DNA of 16,388 nucleotides from an uncultured Candidatus Competibacteraceae bacterium (GCA_937872125.1 CALMNY010000308.1:1-16388); one strand, 5' to 3'; positions 7,609 through 15,755 are shown, counted from the stretch's first letter. Numbers and translations: made by a program. The notes: generated by a model not told the origin, from the sequence alone.

Positions 7609-8298
7609 TCAGCAAGGTCCCAGCCGGTAGCCGATGCCGTGCAGCGTTTCGATGGGGTCTGCGCCCAGGGCCTTGAACTTGGCCCGCACCCGCCGGACGT
7701 GGCTGTCCATGGTGCGGTCGCTGACCACGCGGTAATCCTGATAGCTGCCATCCATCAACTGATCGCGGCTGAACACCTTGCCGGGATGGGTCAACAGGGT
7801 GCGCAGGATGCCGAACTCGGTCAGGGTCAACACCACCTCCTGGCCTTGCCAGAAGGCGGCGTAGCGGTCCAAGTCCAGCCGCAACCGCCCATGTTCAAGC
7901 GGATGTCCGCCAGGAGCTAGAGGGTCGCGCGCTTCACCCTGGCCGCGCCGCAGAATCGCCCGGATGCGCGCCACCAATTCGCGGGGGCTGAATGGCTTGG
8001 TCACGTAATCGTCGCCGCCGAGTTCCAGACCGAGGATGCGATCCACCTCATCGTCGCGCGACGACAGAAACACGATGGGAACCGTGCTGATCCGGCGCAA
8101 CGCCCTGCATACTGCGGCGCCGTCCAGTTCCGGCATGACGATGTCCAGCACCACCAAATCCGGGTGCAGCTCCCGGAATCGCGCCAGCGCCTGTTCTCCA
8201 TCCCCTGCTTCCACGGTGGCGAAACCGTCTTTTTTCAGGGCGAAGCAGACCACTTCGCGGATATGGGGATCGTCATCAACGACCAGAATGGTAGGCAT
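7609..8298 (-). CDS. OmpR/PhoB-family response regulator transcription factor
   Basis: The 229-residue product has a receiver domain followed by a winged-helix DNA-binding domain. Acidic pocket residues are D8, D9 and D10, the phosphoacceptor is D52 in VLDIVMPELDG, the switch serine is in FLSSRDDE (77-84), and the conserved lysine is K101 in DDYVTKPFSPREL. The C-terminal half (about 130-229) shows LTLTEFGILRTLLTHPGKVFSR and the recognition helix region SDRTMDSHVRRVRAKF, ending with the typical IETLHGIGYRL. It is the first gene of the pair with the sensor kinase and is probably autoregulated, as is common. No strong Shine-Dalgarno sequence precedes the ATG. Its targets are unknown. Confidence 0.96.
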   Translation of the reverse strand: MPTILVVDDDPHIREVVCFALKKDGFATVEAGDGEQALARFRELHPDLVVLDIVMPELDGAAVCRALRRISTVPIVFLSSRDDEVDRILGLELGGDDYVTKPFSPRELVARIRAILRRGQGEARDPLAPGGHPLEHGRLRLDLDRYAAFWQGQEVVLTLTEFGILRTLLTHPGKVFSRDQLMDGSYQDYRVVSDRTMDSHVRRVRAKFKALGADPIETLHGIGYRLGPC

Positions 8299-8361
8299 AA
8301 GGCCATCGTTCGCGCGCCAGGTTTACATCAGCAGAAAGTGGTTAGGTGATTTCCTGGAAAG

Positions 8362-8367
8362 ATTATA
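8362..8367 (-). promoter_or_regulatory. Possible promoter of the response regulator/kinase operon
   Basis: On the minus strand the hexamer is a perfect TATAAT, about 64 bp upstream of the response regulator start. The region where a -35 element would lie (about 8384-8390) falls inside the 15-bp-arm palindrome, and the best match there, GTGTCC at 16 bp spacing, is poor. Activity may depend on an activator or on the regulator itself; this is inferred. Confidence 0.35.
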
Positions 8368-8377
8368 CCTATGGGGC

Positions 8378-8410
8378 CTGTAGGGACACGGCGCCGCCGT
8401 GTCCCTACAG
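8378..8410. repeat. Perfect 15-bp inverted repeat (dispersed palindromic, REP-like element)
   Basis: CTGTAGGGACACGGC (8378-8392) is followed by a 3-base loop GCC and the exact complement GCCGTGTCCCTACAG (8396-8410). The form, a GTAGGGACACGGC palindrome in an intergenic space, is like palindromic dispersed repeats seen in many bacterial genomes. As RNA it would make a very stable hairpin. There is no T-run after it on either strand, so it is not a standard terminator. Confidence 0.75.
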
Positions 8411-8472
8411 AGGTCGGCCTGGTAAGGTCTTTTATGGAAATCGCCGTAACGCTTCCGCCTCTTCCATCATCG

Positions 8473-8518
8473 TTCCGTATTTTTCCCGATCTTCCGTGGT
8501 TTCCGTGTCTTCCGTGGA
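8473..8518. repeat. Degenerate 9-bp tandem repeat (TTCCGTGGT type)
   Basis: TTCCGT occurs at 8473, 8492, 8501 and 8510; the last three are exactly 9 bp apart and read TTCCGTGGT, TTCCGTGTC, TTCCGTGGA. On the other strand the unit reads like CCACGGAAG, a motif of a dispersed repeat I have met in many unrelated bacterial genomes. It begins about 15 bp after the accC stop on the minus strand and shares the same intergenic space as the palindrome. Confidence 0.6.
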
Positions 8519-8530
8519 CAAAACCCGGGT

Positions 8531-9877
8531 TCAATGCGCTTCGAGCAGTTGCCGTTCCAGATAGTGAATATCGGTACCGCCGGCGATAAACCGGGCGTCG
8601 CTGAGGATGCGCCGGTGCAGAGGGGCGTTGGTCTTAATGCCCTCGATCACCAGTTCGGCCAGCGCATTGCGCATCCGGGCGATGGCGACGGCGCGGGTCT
8701 CGCCGTGGGCGATCAGCTTGCCGATCATCGAATCGTAATTCGGCGGGACCCGGTAGCCGTTGTAGAGATGGGAATCCACCCGGAGGCCCGGCCCGCCCGG
8801 CGGGTGATACTGGGTGATCGTGCCCGGCGACGGTGCAAAGGTGTCCGGGTCTTCGGCGTTCAGCCGGCATTCCAAGGCGTGGCCGTGAATGCGGATCTGG
8901 TCCTGGCGGTAGCCCAGTGGCTCGCCGGCGGCGATGCGCAATTGCTCCCTGACGATGTCCACCCCGGTGATCAGTTCGGTGACCGGATGCTCGACCTGGA
9001 CCCGGGTGTTCATCTCGATGAAGTAGAACTCGCCGTCCTGGTATAAAAACTCGAAAGTGCCCGCGCCGCGATAACCGATGCGCTGACAGGCCTCGACGCA
9101 AAGCTGGCCGATACGCCGGCGCTGCTCGGTGCTGACGCCCGGCGCTGGGGCTTCCTCAATCACCTTCTGGTGGCGGCGCTGCATCGAACAGTCGCGCTCT
9201 CCCAGGTGAATGGCATGGCCGTGGGTGTCGGCCAGCACCTGGATTTCGACATGACGGGGATGATCCAGGTACTTTTCCATGTACACGGTCGGGTTGCCAA
9301 ACGCCGCGTTGGCTTCACTGCGGGTCAGGTCGAGCGTGGTCAGCAAGGCGGCTTCGCTGTGCACCACCCGCATTCCGCGCCCGCCGCCGCCGCCCGCCGC
9401 TTTGATAATGATCGGGTAGCCGATCTGATGCGCGATGCGCAGATTTTCCTGATCGTCGTCACCCAGCGGTCCGTCCGAACCCGGCACGCAGGGTACGCCG
9501 GCTTCTTTCATCGCCCGGATGGCGGAAACCTTGTCGCCCATCAGCCGGATGGTGTCCGGGCGGGGGCCGATGAAGATGAAGCCGCTCTGCTCGACCCGCT
9601 CGGCAAAATCGGCGTTCTCGGACAGGAAGCCGTAGCCGGGATGAATGGCTACCGCGTCGGTCACCTCGGCGGCGCTGATGATCGCTGGCATGTTCAGATA
9701 GCTGTCAGCGGCGGGCGGCGGGCCGATGCAGACGGTTTCGTCCGCCAGGCGCACATGCTTGAGTTCACGGTCCACCGTGGAATGCACGGCTACGGTGCGG
9801 ATTCCCAGTTCCCGGCAGGCGCGCAGGATGCGCAGGGCGATTTCGCCCCGGTTAGCGATGACGACTTTTTCGAGCAT
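8531..9877 (-). CDS. accC: Acetyl-CoA carboxylase, biotin carboxylase subunit
   Basis: AccC carboxylates the biotin on AccB with bicarbonate and ATP, the first half-reaction of malonyl-CoA synthesis for fatty acids; it is a cytosolic dimer. The 448-residue product aligns with E. coli AccC (449) without large gaps. It starts with the family [20 protein letters not shown]. The ATP-grasp domain has the glycine-rich loop [11 protein letters not shown] (about 162-172) and [21 protein letters not shown]. Catalytic stretches [16 protein letters not shown] and [16 protein letters not shown] are intact, carrying the Lys, Glu, Asn and Arg of the active site. The C-terminal domain ends [11 protein letters not shown]. 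It lies 7 bp after accB, in the usual accB-accC pair. The gene after it is not prmA, which often follows accC, but a repeat-bearing gap and the two-component genes. Confidence 0.98.
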   Translation of the reverse strand: MLEKVVIANRGEIALRILRACRELGIRTVAVHSTVDRELKHVRLADETVCIGPPPAADSYLNMPAIISAAEVTDAVAIHPGYGFLSENADFAERVEQSGFIFIGPRPDTIRLMGDKVSAIRAMKEAGVPCVPGSDGPLGDDDQENLRIAHQIGYPIIIKAAGGGGGRGMRVVHSEAALLTTLDLTRSEANAAFGNPTVYMEKYLDHPRHVEIQVLADTHGHAIHLGERDCSMQRRHQKVIEEAPAPGVSTEQRRRIGQLCVEACQRIGYRGAGTFEFLYQDGEFYFIEMNTRVQVEHPVTELITGVDIVREQLRIAAGEPLGYRQDQIRIHGHALECRLNAEDPDTFAPSPGTITQYHPPGGPGLRVDSHLYNGYRVPPNYDSMIGKLIAHGETRAVAIARMRNALAELVIEGIKTNAPLHRRILSDARFIAGGTDIHYLERQLLEAH

Positions 9878-9884
9878 GGCGCGG

Positions 9885-10376
9885 CTATTCGATCACCAGC
9901 AACGGCTGGTCGTATTCGACCGGCTGGCCGTTCTCGGCCAGGATGCGGGTCACCGTGCCGGCGCGATCGGCTTCGATCTGGTTAAACATCTTCATCGCTT
10001 CGATGATGCAGACCGGATCGCCGACGTTGACCGGCTGGCCGATTTCAACGAACGGTTTGCCGCCGGGCGCGGCGGAGCGGTAGAAGGTGCCCACCATCGG
10101 CGAGCGCAGCACGTGACCGGGAATCGCTTCCGCATCGGGGACGGGCGCCGGCGCGGGTGGAGCGGGCGACGCTGGGACCGGCATGACCGGCGCAGCGGGG
10201 GCGAACCCGTAAGCGGCGGGCGCGGCCCACAGCGGTTGTGAAGGCATCATGACCGAAGCGCCGCCCTGAGGGTGACGGCTGATGCGTACCGAATCCTCAC
10301 CTTCCTTGATCTCGATTTCGGCCACCGCCGAGCTTTCGAGCAGTTCGATCAGTTTTTTGATCTTGCGAATGTCCAT
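9885..10376 (-). CDS. accB: Acetyl-CoA carboxylase, biotin carboxyl carrier protein
   Basis: AccB carries the biotin that AccC carboxylates and the carboxyltransferase AccAD then uses. Residues 1-35 ([22 protein letters not shown]) are the conserved N-terminal segment, 45-85 are a flexible Pro/Ala-rich linker, and 86-163 are the biotinyl domain with SPMVGTFYR, the thumb-like region, and [12 protein letters not shown] in which Lys129 is the expected biotinylation site. The start chosen, ATG at 10376, gives the family start MDIRKIKK at 163 residues; an ATG two codons earlier (10382) is also possible, and neither has a strong Shine-Dalgarno sequence. Although the frame is open much further upstream, that part overlaps aroQ and is not real. 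The gene lies 14 bp after aroQ and 7 bp before accC. Confidence 0.97.
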   Translation of the reverse strand: MDIRKIKKLIELLESSAVAEIEIKEGEDSVRISRHPQGGASVMMPSQPLWAAPAAYGFAPAAPVMPVPASPAPPAPAPVPDAEAIPGHVLRSPMVGTFYRSAAPGGKPFVEIGQPVNVGDPVCIIEAMKMFNQIEADRAGTVTRILAENGQPVEYDQPLLVIE

Positions 10377-10390
10377 CGGCATGGCGGCGG

Positions 10391-10843
10391 CTACCGGCGT
10401 GGTGTAGCGAGATAGTGGTCGGCGGCGCGCACCGCCAGTTCGTAACCGTGCGCGCCCAGTCCGCTGATGATTCCGACCGCAATGTCCGACAGATAGGAAT
10501 GATGGCGGAACGGTTCGCGGGCGAACACGTTGGACAAGTGCAGCTCGATGAACGGGATGCTGACCCCGAGCAGGGCATCGCGCAGCGCCACGCTGGTGTG
10601 AGTGAAAGCGGCGGGATTGATCACGATGAAGGCGACACCGTCCTGGCGGGCGGCGTGGATGCGCTCGATGAGCGCGTGTTCGGCGTTGCTCTGGAAGCAC
10701 GCCAGTTCATGCGGTCCCAGTTCCCGCGCCAGTTCTACACAACGCTGTTCGATAGCGGCGAGGGTGATGGAACCGTAGACGCCCGGTTCCCGCGTCCCCA
10801 GCAGGTTGAGATTGGGGCCGTTCAACAGCAGCAGTTTAGCCAT
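10391..10843 (-). CDS. aroQ: Type II 3-dehydroquinate dehydratase
   Basis: AroQ dehydrates 3-dehydroquinate to 3-dehydroshikimate, the third step of the shikimate pathway; the enzyme is a cytosolic dodecamer. The 150-residue length is typical. The N-terminal [20 protein letters not shown] carries Arg18 and catalytic Tyr23. [17 protein letters not shown] holds Asn76 and His82, and [18 protein letters not shown] holds catalytic His102 and Arg113. All active-site residues known from type II enzymes are present. It heads aroQ-accB-accC, an arrangement found in many gammaproteobacteria. A likely promoter lies directly upstream in the 116-bp gap after dsbD, so the cluster need not depend on cutA-dsbD transcription. 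Confidence 0.98.
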   Translation of the reverse strand: MAKLLLLNGPNLNLLGTREPGVYGSITLAAIEQRCVELARELGPHELACFQSNAEHALIERIHAARQDGVAFIVINPAAFTHTSVALRDALLGVSIPFIELHLSNVFAREPFRHHSYLSDIAVGIISGLGAHGYELAVRAADHYLATPRR

Positions 10844-10879
10844 AAGTCAAGCAGCAATTCCGGTCAGGCAAGGGGCGCG

Positions 10880-10908
10880 ATTCTGCATGAACCCTGGCTG
10901 CTTGTCCA
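10880..10908 (-). promoter_or_regulatory. Likely sigma70-type promoter of aroQ-accB-accC
   Basis: On the minus strand TGGACA (10903-10908) and CAGAAT (10880-10885) are separated by 17 bp, matching TTGACA at five positions and TATAAT at four. The predicted transcript starts about 30 bp before the aroQ ATG. A perfect 6-bp inverted repeat, CTTGTC / GACAAG (10901-10917, 5-bp spacer), covers the -35 element and could be an operator, but no regulator can be named. Confidence 0.45.
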
Positions 10909-10959
10909 GTTGACAAGACCGCATTTCGCCGCTGATACCGGCGCGTTCGCGGCAAATGA

Positions 10960-12858
10960 TCAATTCTGGCGCGGCAAAACCGACCGCAGATGAGCGTTGA
11001 ACGGCTCCGCCGCCATGAATCCCACCACCCGCCGGTCGCGGCGCTCCTGCCCATCCGGGCCGAAAAACAGGATGGCGGGCGGGCCAATGATGCCAAAGCG
11101 TTGCAACAGCGTCTGATCGGCAGCGTCGTTGGCGGTCACATCGGCCTGGAGCGTGATCAGGCTGGCCAGCGCCGCCCGCACTGCAGGATCGGCGAAGGTT
11201 TCGCGCTCCAGTTCCTTGCAACTCACGCACCAGTCGGCATAGAAATCCAGCATCACGGGTCGACCGCCGGCTTCACGCAAAGCGAGATCCAACTCGGCCA
11301 CGGTTTTGACCGGACGGAAGGCCATGGGGCGCGCGGCGTTGGCGGCATTGGCCAGCAGCCCGACCCCGCGCAGCGGTTGCAACGGATCGCGTCCGCCGGC
11401 CGCCACTCCCACCAGCAGCAAAACGCCGTAGATCAGCAGCACCAAACCGAGCCCCTTGACCAGGGTGCGCCAGGCGGGCGCACCATGCACGACGGGTTGC
11501 AGCGCGCCCATGTAGGTGGCGACGACGATCAGCAGCGTGGCCCACAGCACCATGCTGATCGCCGCCGGCAGGATGCGCTCCAGCAACCACAGCGCCACCA
11601 CCAGCAGCAGCACGCCAAACACCGTCTTGATCCGTTCCATCCAGTGACCGGCGTGGGGCAACCAGTGACCGGTAGACGCGCCAATGATCAGCAACGGCGC
11701 CCCCATGCCCAGACTCAGCGCAAACAGCGCCGCTGCACCCAGGGCAACGTCGCCCGTGACCGCGATAAAGGTCAGTGCCCCGATCAGCGGCGGGGCGACG
11801 CACGGTCCTACGATCAGCGCCGACAGGAACCCCATGATCGCGACGCCGGCATGATGGCCGCCACGCTGGCGATTGCTCCATTGCGTCAGCCGATGTTGCA
11901 AATAGGCCGGCAACTGCACGTCGTAGAGTCCGAACATGGACAGCGCCAGCAGCACGAACAGGCCGCTGAACGCGCCGATCACCCAGGGATTCTGAAACCA
12001 GGCCTGCACGTTCTGCCCCAGCAGCGCCGCCAGCACGCCCGCCACGGTGTAGGTCGCCGCCATCGCCAATACGTAGATCAGCGACAGCCAAAGCGCCCGC
12101 CGCCGGGTCAGAAGAGCGCCCTGACCGGCAATCAGGCTGGACAGGATCGGGATCATCGCAAATACGCAGGGGGTGAACGCCAGCAGCAGGCCGAAGCCAA
12201 AGAATGCCGGAATGGCCAAAAAGCGTTGCTGGTTGAGCAGCCGCGCCAACCGGTCCGGCTCGGCTTCGGCGGCTTCGGTCGTTGTGCTCGCGGCAGTGGG
12301 CGCGGCGGGCGGCGCGGTCAGAGACAGGGGCGATGAGGGTTCAACCCGCGCTACCGGTCCCTCTACTGCTGGCGGGACCGGGGAATAAGCCGGCAAAGCT
12401 ATGCTCACGGTTTGACTGAGCGGTGGATAGCAGACCCCGACTTCGGCACACCCCTGATAATCGGCTTTCACGCGCACGGTTTGCGCGTCAGACGGCTCGC
12501 GTTGCAGCCGGGCGACGACGATGGCTTCACCGTGGAAAACCTGCTGAGGGCCAAAATAGGGGTCGTCTTTAGGCTCGCCGGGCGGGATTTCGAGGCCGGT
12601 CATCGTCACGCCCTGGGCGTCCAGCAGGCTCAGCCGGAATTTGTCGCGGTACAGGTAGTAGCCGGGCGCGATGAGCCAGCGGGCTTCCAGGGTCAGTGGA
12701 TCAGCCGCGCTGACCGTTAACTGGAACGCCTGATCCGCTTCGAGAATCCGATCCCGGGACGGCGAACCGAAGCGGTCGAACAATCCGCCCGCCGCCGGTC
12801 CCGCCAGCAGCGCCAGCAGCAGCGCCAGCCAGGGCCATGCTGGGAATAATCGCTTCAT
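10960..12858 (-). CDS. dsbD: Thiol:disulfide interchange protein DsbD
   Basis: DsbD is an inner-membrane reductase that passes electrons from cytoplasmic thioredoxin to the periplasm, reducing DsbC, DsbG and cytochrome c maturation proteins. The 632-residue product has all three modules. A signal peptide (1-24) precedes the periplasmic alpha domain with YQGCAEVGVCYPP (C137 and C143). After an Ala/Pro/Thr-rich linker, the membrane beta domain has eight or so hydrophobic segments with FTPCVFAMIP (C231) and VGPCVAPP (C353). The C-terminal thioredoxin-like gamma domain has DFYADWCVSCKELE (C544 and C547). All three cysteine pairs are intact. The ATG at 12858 overlaps the cutA stop as ATGA, suggesting translational coupling. 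The frame continues upstream over cutA, but only this start gives a signal peptide. Confidence 0.97.
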   Translation of the reverse strand: MKRLFPAWPWLALLLALLAGPAAGGLFDRFGSPSRDRILEADQAFQLTVSAADPLTLEARWLIAPGYYLYRDKFRLSLLDAQGVTMTGLEIPPGEPKDDPYFGPQQVFHGEAIVVARLQREPSDAQTVRVKADYQGCAEVGVCYPPLSQTVSIALPAYSPVPPAVEGPVARVEPSSPLSLTAPPAAPTAASTTTEAAEAEPDRLARLLNQQRFLAIPAFFGFGLLLAFTPCVFAMIPILSSLIAGQGALLTRRRALWLSLIYVLAMAATYTVAGVLAALLGQNVQAWFQNPWVIGAFSGLFVLLALSMFGLYDVQLPAYLQHRLTQWSNRQRGGHHAGVAIMGFLSALIVGPCVAPPLIGALTFIAVTGDVALGAAALFALSLGMGAPLLIIGASTGHWLPHAGHWMERIKTVFGVLLLVVALWLLERILPAAISMVLWATLLIVVATYMGALQPVVHGAPAWRTLVKGLGLVLLIYGVLLLVGVAAGGRDPLQPLRGVGLLANAANAARPMAFRPVKTVAELDLALREAGGRPVMLDFYADWCVSCKELERETFADPAVRAALASLITLQADVTANDAADQTLLQRFGIIGPPAILFFGPDGQERRDRRVVGFMAAEPFNAHLRSVLPRQN

Positions 12859-13184
12859 GCCGATGCTCTCGTGCTGTCTGCGATCCAGTCCAGGTAAGCC
12901 GCCGACCCGGCCTGAATCGGCAGGGCGATGAGTTCCGGGACCTGGTAGGGATGGAGTTCGCGGATGCGCGCCTCCAACTGCGGGTAAACCGCCTGGCGGG
13001 TCTTGATCAGCAGCAACAGCTCGGCCTCGCGCTGGATCTGCCCCTCCCAGCGGTAGATCGAAGTCAGTCCCGGCGCGATGTTGACGCAGGCGGCCAGCCG
13101 CTCGCTCACTACCGTTTCGGCGATGCGCTCGGCGGTGGTCCGGTCGGGACAGGTGCAAAGGATGATCAGGGGCGACAGGCTCAT
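12855..13184 (-). CDS. cutA: Divalent cation tolerance protein CutA
   Basis: CutA is a small trimeric protein linked to divalent metal (copper) tolerance in E. coli; its exact activity is uncertain. The 109-residue product has the family pattern: LCTCPDRTTAERIAETVVSERLAACVN near the N-terminus, SIYRWEGQIQ in the middle, and the C-terminal HPYQVPELIALPI, where the metal-site and trimer residues lie. The ATG at 13184 has AAAGG six bases upstream. It is the first gene of a two-gene unit with dsbD, overlapping it by 4 bp; cutA-dsbD pairing is known in E. coli and relatives. A weak TAAAAT at about 13215 on the minus strand could be its -10 element, without a convincing -35. Confidence 0.96.
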   Translation of the reverse strand: MSLSPLIILCTCPDRTTAERIAETVVSERLAACVNIAPGLTSIYRWEGQIQREAELLLLIKTRQAVYPQLEARIRELHPYQVPELIALPIQAGSAAYLDWIADSTRASA

Positions 13185-13325
13185 GGTGTGCCTTTCTCGA
13201 TAAAGCTGTTATTTTAAAGTTTTTCCGTTGGGCGATGATGAACTATGACCAGATTAGAGCGGTTGTAGTTGCCAGCGCCGCACCAGGACGGACAATCCAC
13301 TCGCTGCTCACCTCGATTCGGAACC

Positions 13326-15668
13326 ATGTCGACGCCTCCTGATGCTACACCATCCTCCGGCTTTCCCAACGGGGATCGGTCAGGATTTTTCCGTCACTGG
13401 AGGCCGGAACAGCGCCGCTTGCTGGCGTTCTGGCTTGCCTACGTTGTCCTTTGGTACGCCGCCCGGTTCGGCGCCTTGGCGCTTGGCGCCTTCAACAACC
13501 AGATCAGCCTGTGGTATCCGCCGGCGGGGTTGCTCTTTTTCGTCCTGCTGACCTTCGGCTGGCGGGCGCTCGCGCCGGTGTTGCTCACCCGCTGGTCGTT
13601 GGGCGCCTTGTTGTGGCTGACAACACCTGCGCCGGCTTCCCTTTCGACGTTACTGACCGATCATTTCATCGCCCCGGTGATCGCGGTAGCCGCTTATCTG
13701 CTGGCGGCGCTGGCGCTGCGCGCCTGGAACGCCGGGCGAATCCATAACAATTTCGCCAATCCAGCTTATGCCGGACGGTTTCTGGGAGCGGCGCTGCTGG
13801 GCAGTGGGCTGGCGGCGGGCGCCAACGTGGCCCGCCTGCTGTATGCGGATTCCATTGCGACCGATCAGGGATTCCAGCTCTGGCTCCACTGGCTGATTGG
13901 CGATTTCATCGGCATCATCACCGTGACCCCGTTGTTGCTGGTGCATCTAAGCCCGCGCCTGCGCGACTGGCTCCACAAGGGGCGCTGGCGGCAGCCATTC
14001 CCACCGGGACCGCGCCGGCGGCGCTGGCTCTGGCCGGCCTGCTTCGCGGGATTGTTCCTGATCCTGGTGAGCCTGTTCCAGGCGCTGCCCTGGGTCGGTC
14101 TGAGCGCAACAACGCCTTCCTTTCTGACCCTGTTCGTGTTGCTGCCGGTGGCCTGGATCGCCATAACGGGCGGCCTGTCGGTAGTCACCGTAGCCATTTT
14201 CGTGCTGGACGCAGAGTTGGCGCTGCTGGTGGGGTGGAGCGGCCAGCAGGAGGCGGCCTTGTATTATCAACTGGTGATGATCGCCGTCGCGCTCACCGGG
14301 TTGCTGCTGGGCGGCGCCATCGAAGCCCGCGACTGGGCGCGCGCCCGGTTCCGCGATCTGAGCCGGATTGCGGACGACCTGCTGTGGGAAATCAACGCCG
14401 ACGGCCTGATCACCCGCCTGATCGGCAATCTGGTCTGGAATTTGACGCCCAACGCCGGGCCAGGCTGGCAGAACAACGTTCATGCGATTTCAGAAGAGCA
14501 CCGCCAAACCCTGAATGCCGCGCTGCGGACCCGGCGGCCATTCCGGGAGGTGTTGCTCAGCGTTCACGATGAAGCGGGCGAGGTGCGCTGGTTGCGGGTG
14601 AATGGCGTGCCTTTTCGCGATGAACTGTGGCGCTTCGCCGGCTATCGGGGCACCGCCACGGATGTCACCACTGAATATCACGCCCGGCAGGTGCTGGCCG
14701 ATTACGCCGACCAGTTGCAGCGGGAAGTCGCAGCCCAGACCGCCGAGTTGCAGCGTATCAACCGTGATCTGGCGTTCAACGAACAGCGGTACCGGGCCAT
14801 GCTGGCGGCTGCGCCGGTCGGCATGGCCGAAGTGGACGCCGAGGGGCGTTGTCAGTATGTCAATTTCCCCTGGTGCGTGCTCACCGGCCAGGCGGCGACC
14901 GTGGTGTTGGGGTATTCCTGGCTGGACTGTGTTCACTCTGACCAGCGCGCCGAGATCGAGCACCGGTGGCGAACCGCCGCGAACCTGCGCGCGGGCGATG
15001 GCGAATTTCAGAGTCTGGCCGACCGGTGGCTGGGCGTACACTGGTCCACGCTCTACGATCAGGACGGCGCGACCGTGATCGGCGCCATCGTGATCCTGAA
15101 TGACATCACGGACCGCCGGTTACGCGAGCAGGAGAACTGGGAACTGGCCCACTTCGACGCCCTGACGCAACTGCCGAATCGCAATTTGTTCTGGGACCGC
15201 CTGGAGCAGGCGCTGCGGCTGGCCGGGCGCAGTCAGCAAACCGTCGCCGTGCTGTGGCTCGATCTCGACGGCTTCAAGGCGGTCAACGATGCGCTGGGTC
15301 ACGCCGCCGGCGACGAATTGCTGCGCCAGGTGGGCCGGCGCCTGCAAGCCACCCTGCGCGAGAGCGACACCGCGGCCCGCCTGGGCGGCGATGAATTCGC
15401 CGTCGTGCTGACAACCATCGCGCGGCCTCAAGACGCCACGAGCGTGGCGCAAAAGATCGTCGCCCGGATCGGTCAACCGTTCACGCTTCCGCAGGGGCCA
15501 GCGCAGGTTTCCGCCAGCATTGGCGTTGCTTTGTATCCCGACCATGCCACCTCGGCCAAAGACCTGGCGCATCGCGCCGACTTGGCGATGTACGCCGCCA
15601 AGCAGGCGGGCAAGAATGGCTGGCGCCTCTGGGACGGCGATAGGGAAATGGATCGCGCTTCCGCGTAA
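13326..15668 (+). CDS. Membrane diguanylate cyclase: MASE1-PAS-PAS-GGDEF
   Basis: The product, 780 residues, should make cyclic di-GMP from two GTP at the inner membrane. Residues about 32-335 hold roughly eight to ten hydrophobic segments with the MASE1-type WYPPAG motif (63-68) and IGDFIGIITVTPLLL (191-205). PAS domain 1 spans about 343-450, a coiled coil about 455-485 (QREVAAQTAELQRINRDL), and PAS 2 about 487-598, ending NDITDRR. The GGDEF domain (605-770) begins AHFDALTQLPNRN, has DLDGFKAVND, and an intact GGDEF at 687-691. RESD at 678-681, five residues before it, is the RxxD inhibitory site, so product inhibition is expected. No EAL domain follows. The ATG at 13326 is preferred over an in-frame TTG at 13269. 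The gene sits between cutA and groES, normally close neighbours. Confidence 0.94.
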   Translation: MSTPPDATPSSGFPNGDRSGFFRHWRPEQRRLLAFWLAYVVLWYAARFGALALGAFNNQISLWYPPAGLLFFVLLTFGWRALAPVLLTRWSLGALLWLTTPAPASLSTLLTDHFIAPVIAVAAYLLAALALRAWNAGRIHNNFANPAYAGRFLGAALLGSGLAAGANVARLLYADSIATDQGFQLWLHWLIGDFIGIITVTPLLLVHLSPRLRDWLHKGRWRQPFPPGPRRRRWLWPACFAGLFLILVSLFQALPWVGLSATTPSFLTLFVLLPVAWIAITGGLSVVTVAIFVLDAELALLVGWSGQQEAALYYQLVMIAVALTGLLLGGAIEARDWARARFRDLSRIADDLLWEINADGLITRLIGNLVWNLTPNAGPGWQNNVHAISEEHRQTLNAALRTRRPFREVLLSVHDEAGEVRWLRVNGVPFRDELWRFAGYRGTATDVTTEYHARQVLADYADQLQREVAAQTAELQRINRDLAFNEQRYRAMLAAAPVGMAEVDAEGRCQYVNFPWCVLTGQAATVVLGYSWLDCVHSDQRAEIEHRWRTAANLRAGDGEFQSLADRWLGVHWSTLYDQDGATVIGAIVILNDITDRRLREQENWELAHFDALTQLPNRNLFWDRLEQALRLAGRSQQTVAVLWLDLDGFKAVNDALGHAAGDELLRQVGRRLQATLRESDTAARLGGDEFAVVLTTIARPQDATSVAQKIVARIGQPFTLPQGPAQVSASIGVALYPDHATSAKDLAHRADLAMYAAKQAGKNGWRLWDGDREMDRASA

Positions 15669-15714
15669 AAGCCCCGTGCAGGGGTTGCTGACGCGATTTT
15701 CTTCCTGCCTGCCC

Positions 15715-15742
15715 CTTGAAAATTTCCTGCCTTGCCCCACTT
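15715..15742 (+). promoter_or_regulatory. Candidate sigma32 (RpoH) heat-shock promoter of groES-groEL
   Basis: CTTGAAA (15715-15721) is an exact match to the sigma32 -35 consensus, and CCCCACTT (15735-15742), 13 bp later, matches the -10 consensus CCCCATNT except at one base. It lies upstream of the sigma70-like promoter and CIRCE, so its transcript would carry CIRCE in the leader. Confidence 0.6.
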
Positions 15743-15755
15743 CACCGGCAAGCCC

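Noticed and set aside
8378..8410. The palindrome as an intrinsic terminator of accC
   Set aside because: The stem is strong but lacks a U-tract on the minus strand and lies about 120 bp after the stop beyond another repeat; a dispersed element explains it better.
8473..8518. Possible CRISPR array
   Set aside because: The unit is 9 bp with no spacers, so it is a simple degenerate tandem repeat.
9170..9985. Plus-strand open frame opposite accC and accB
   Set aside because: Antisense shadow of two conserved enzymes; no motif or plausible ribosome site seen.
10377..10700. Upstream extension of accB
   Set aside because: The extension overlaps aroQ in another frame, and AccB starts at MDIRKIKK in the family.
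10990..12336. Long open frame on the plus strand opposite dsbD (448 codons)
   Set aside because: It is antisense to a full DsbD with all cysteine pairs; the translation is Gln/Arg/His-rich and resembles no family, as expected of a shadow frame in GC-rich DNA.
12859..13158. Upstream extension of dsbD
   Set aside because: It overlaps cutA; only the start at 12858 gives a signal peptide and the ATGA overlap.
15671..15690. Possible terminator after the cyclase gene (CCCC GTGCA GGGG)
   Set aside because: The stem is only about 4-5 bp and no T-run follows directly, so I could not support it.
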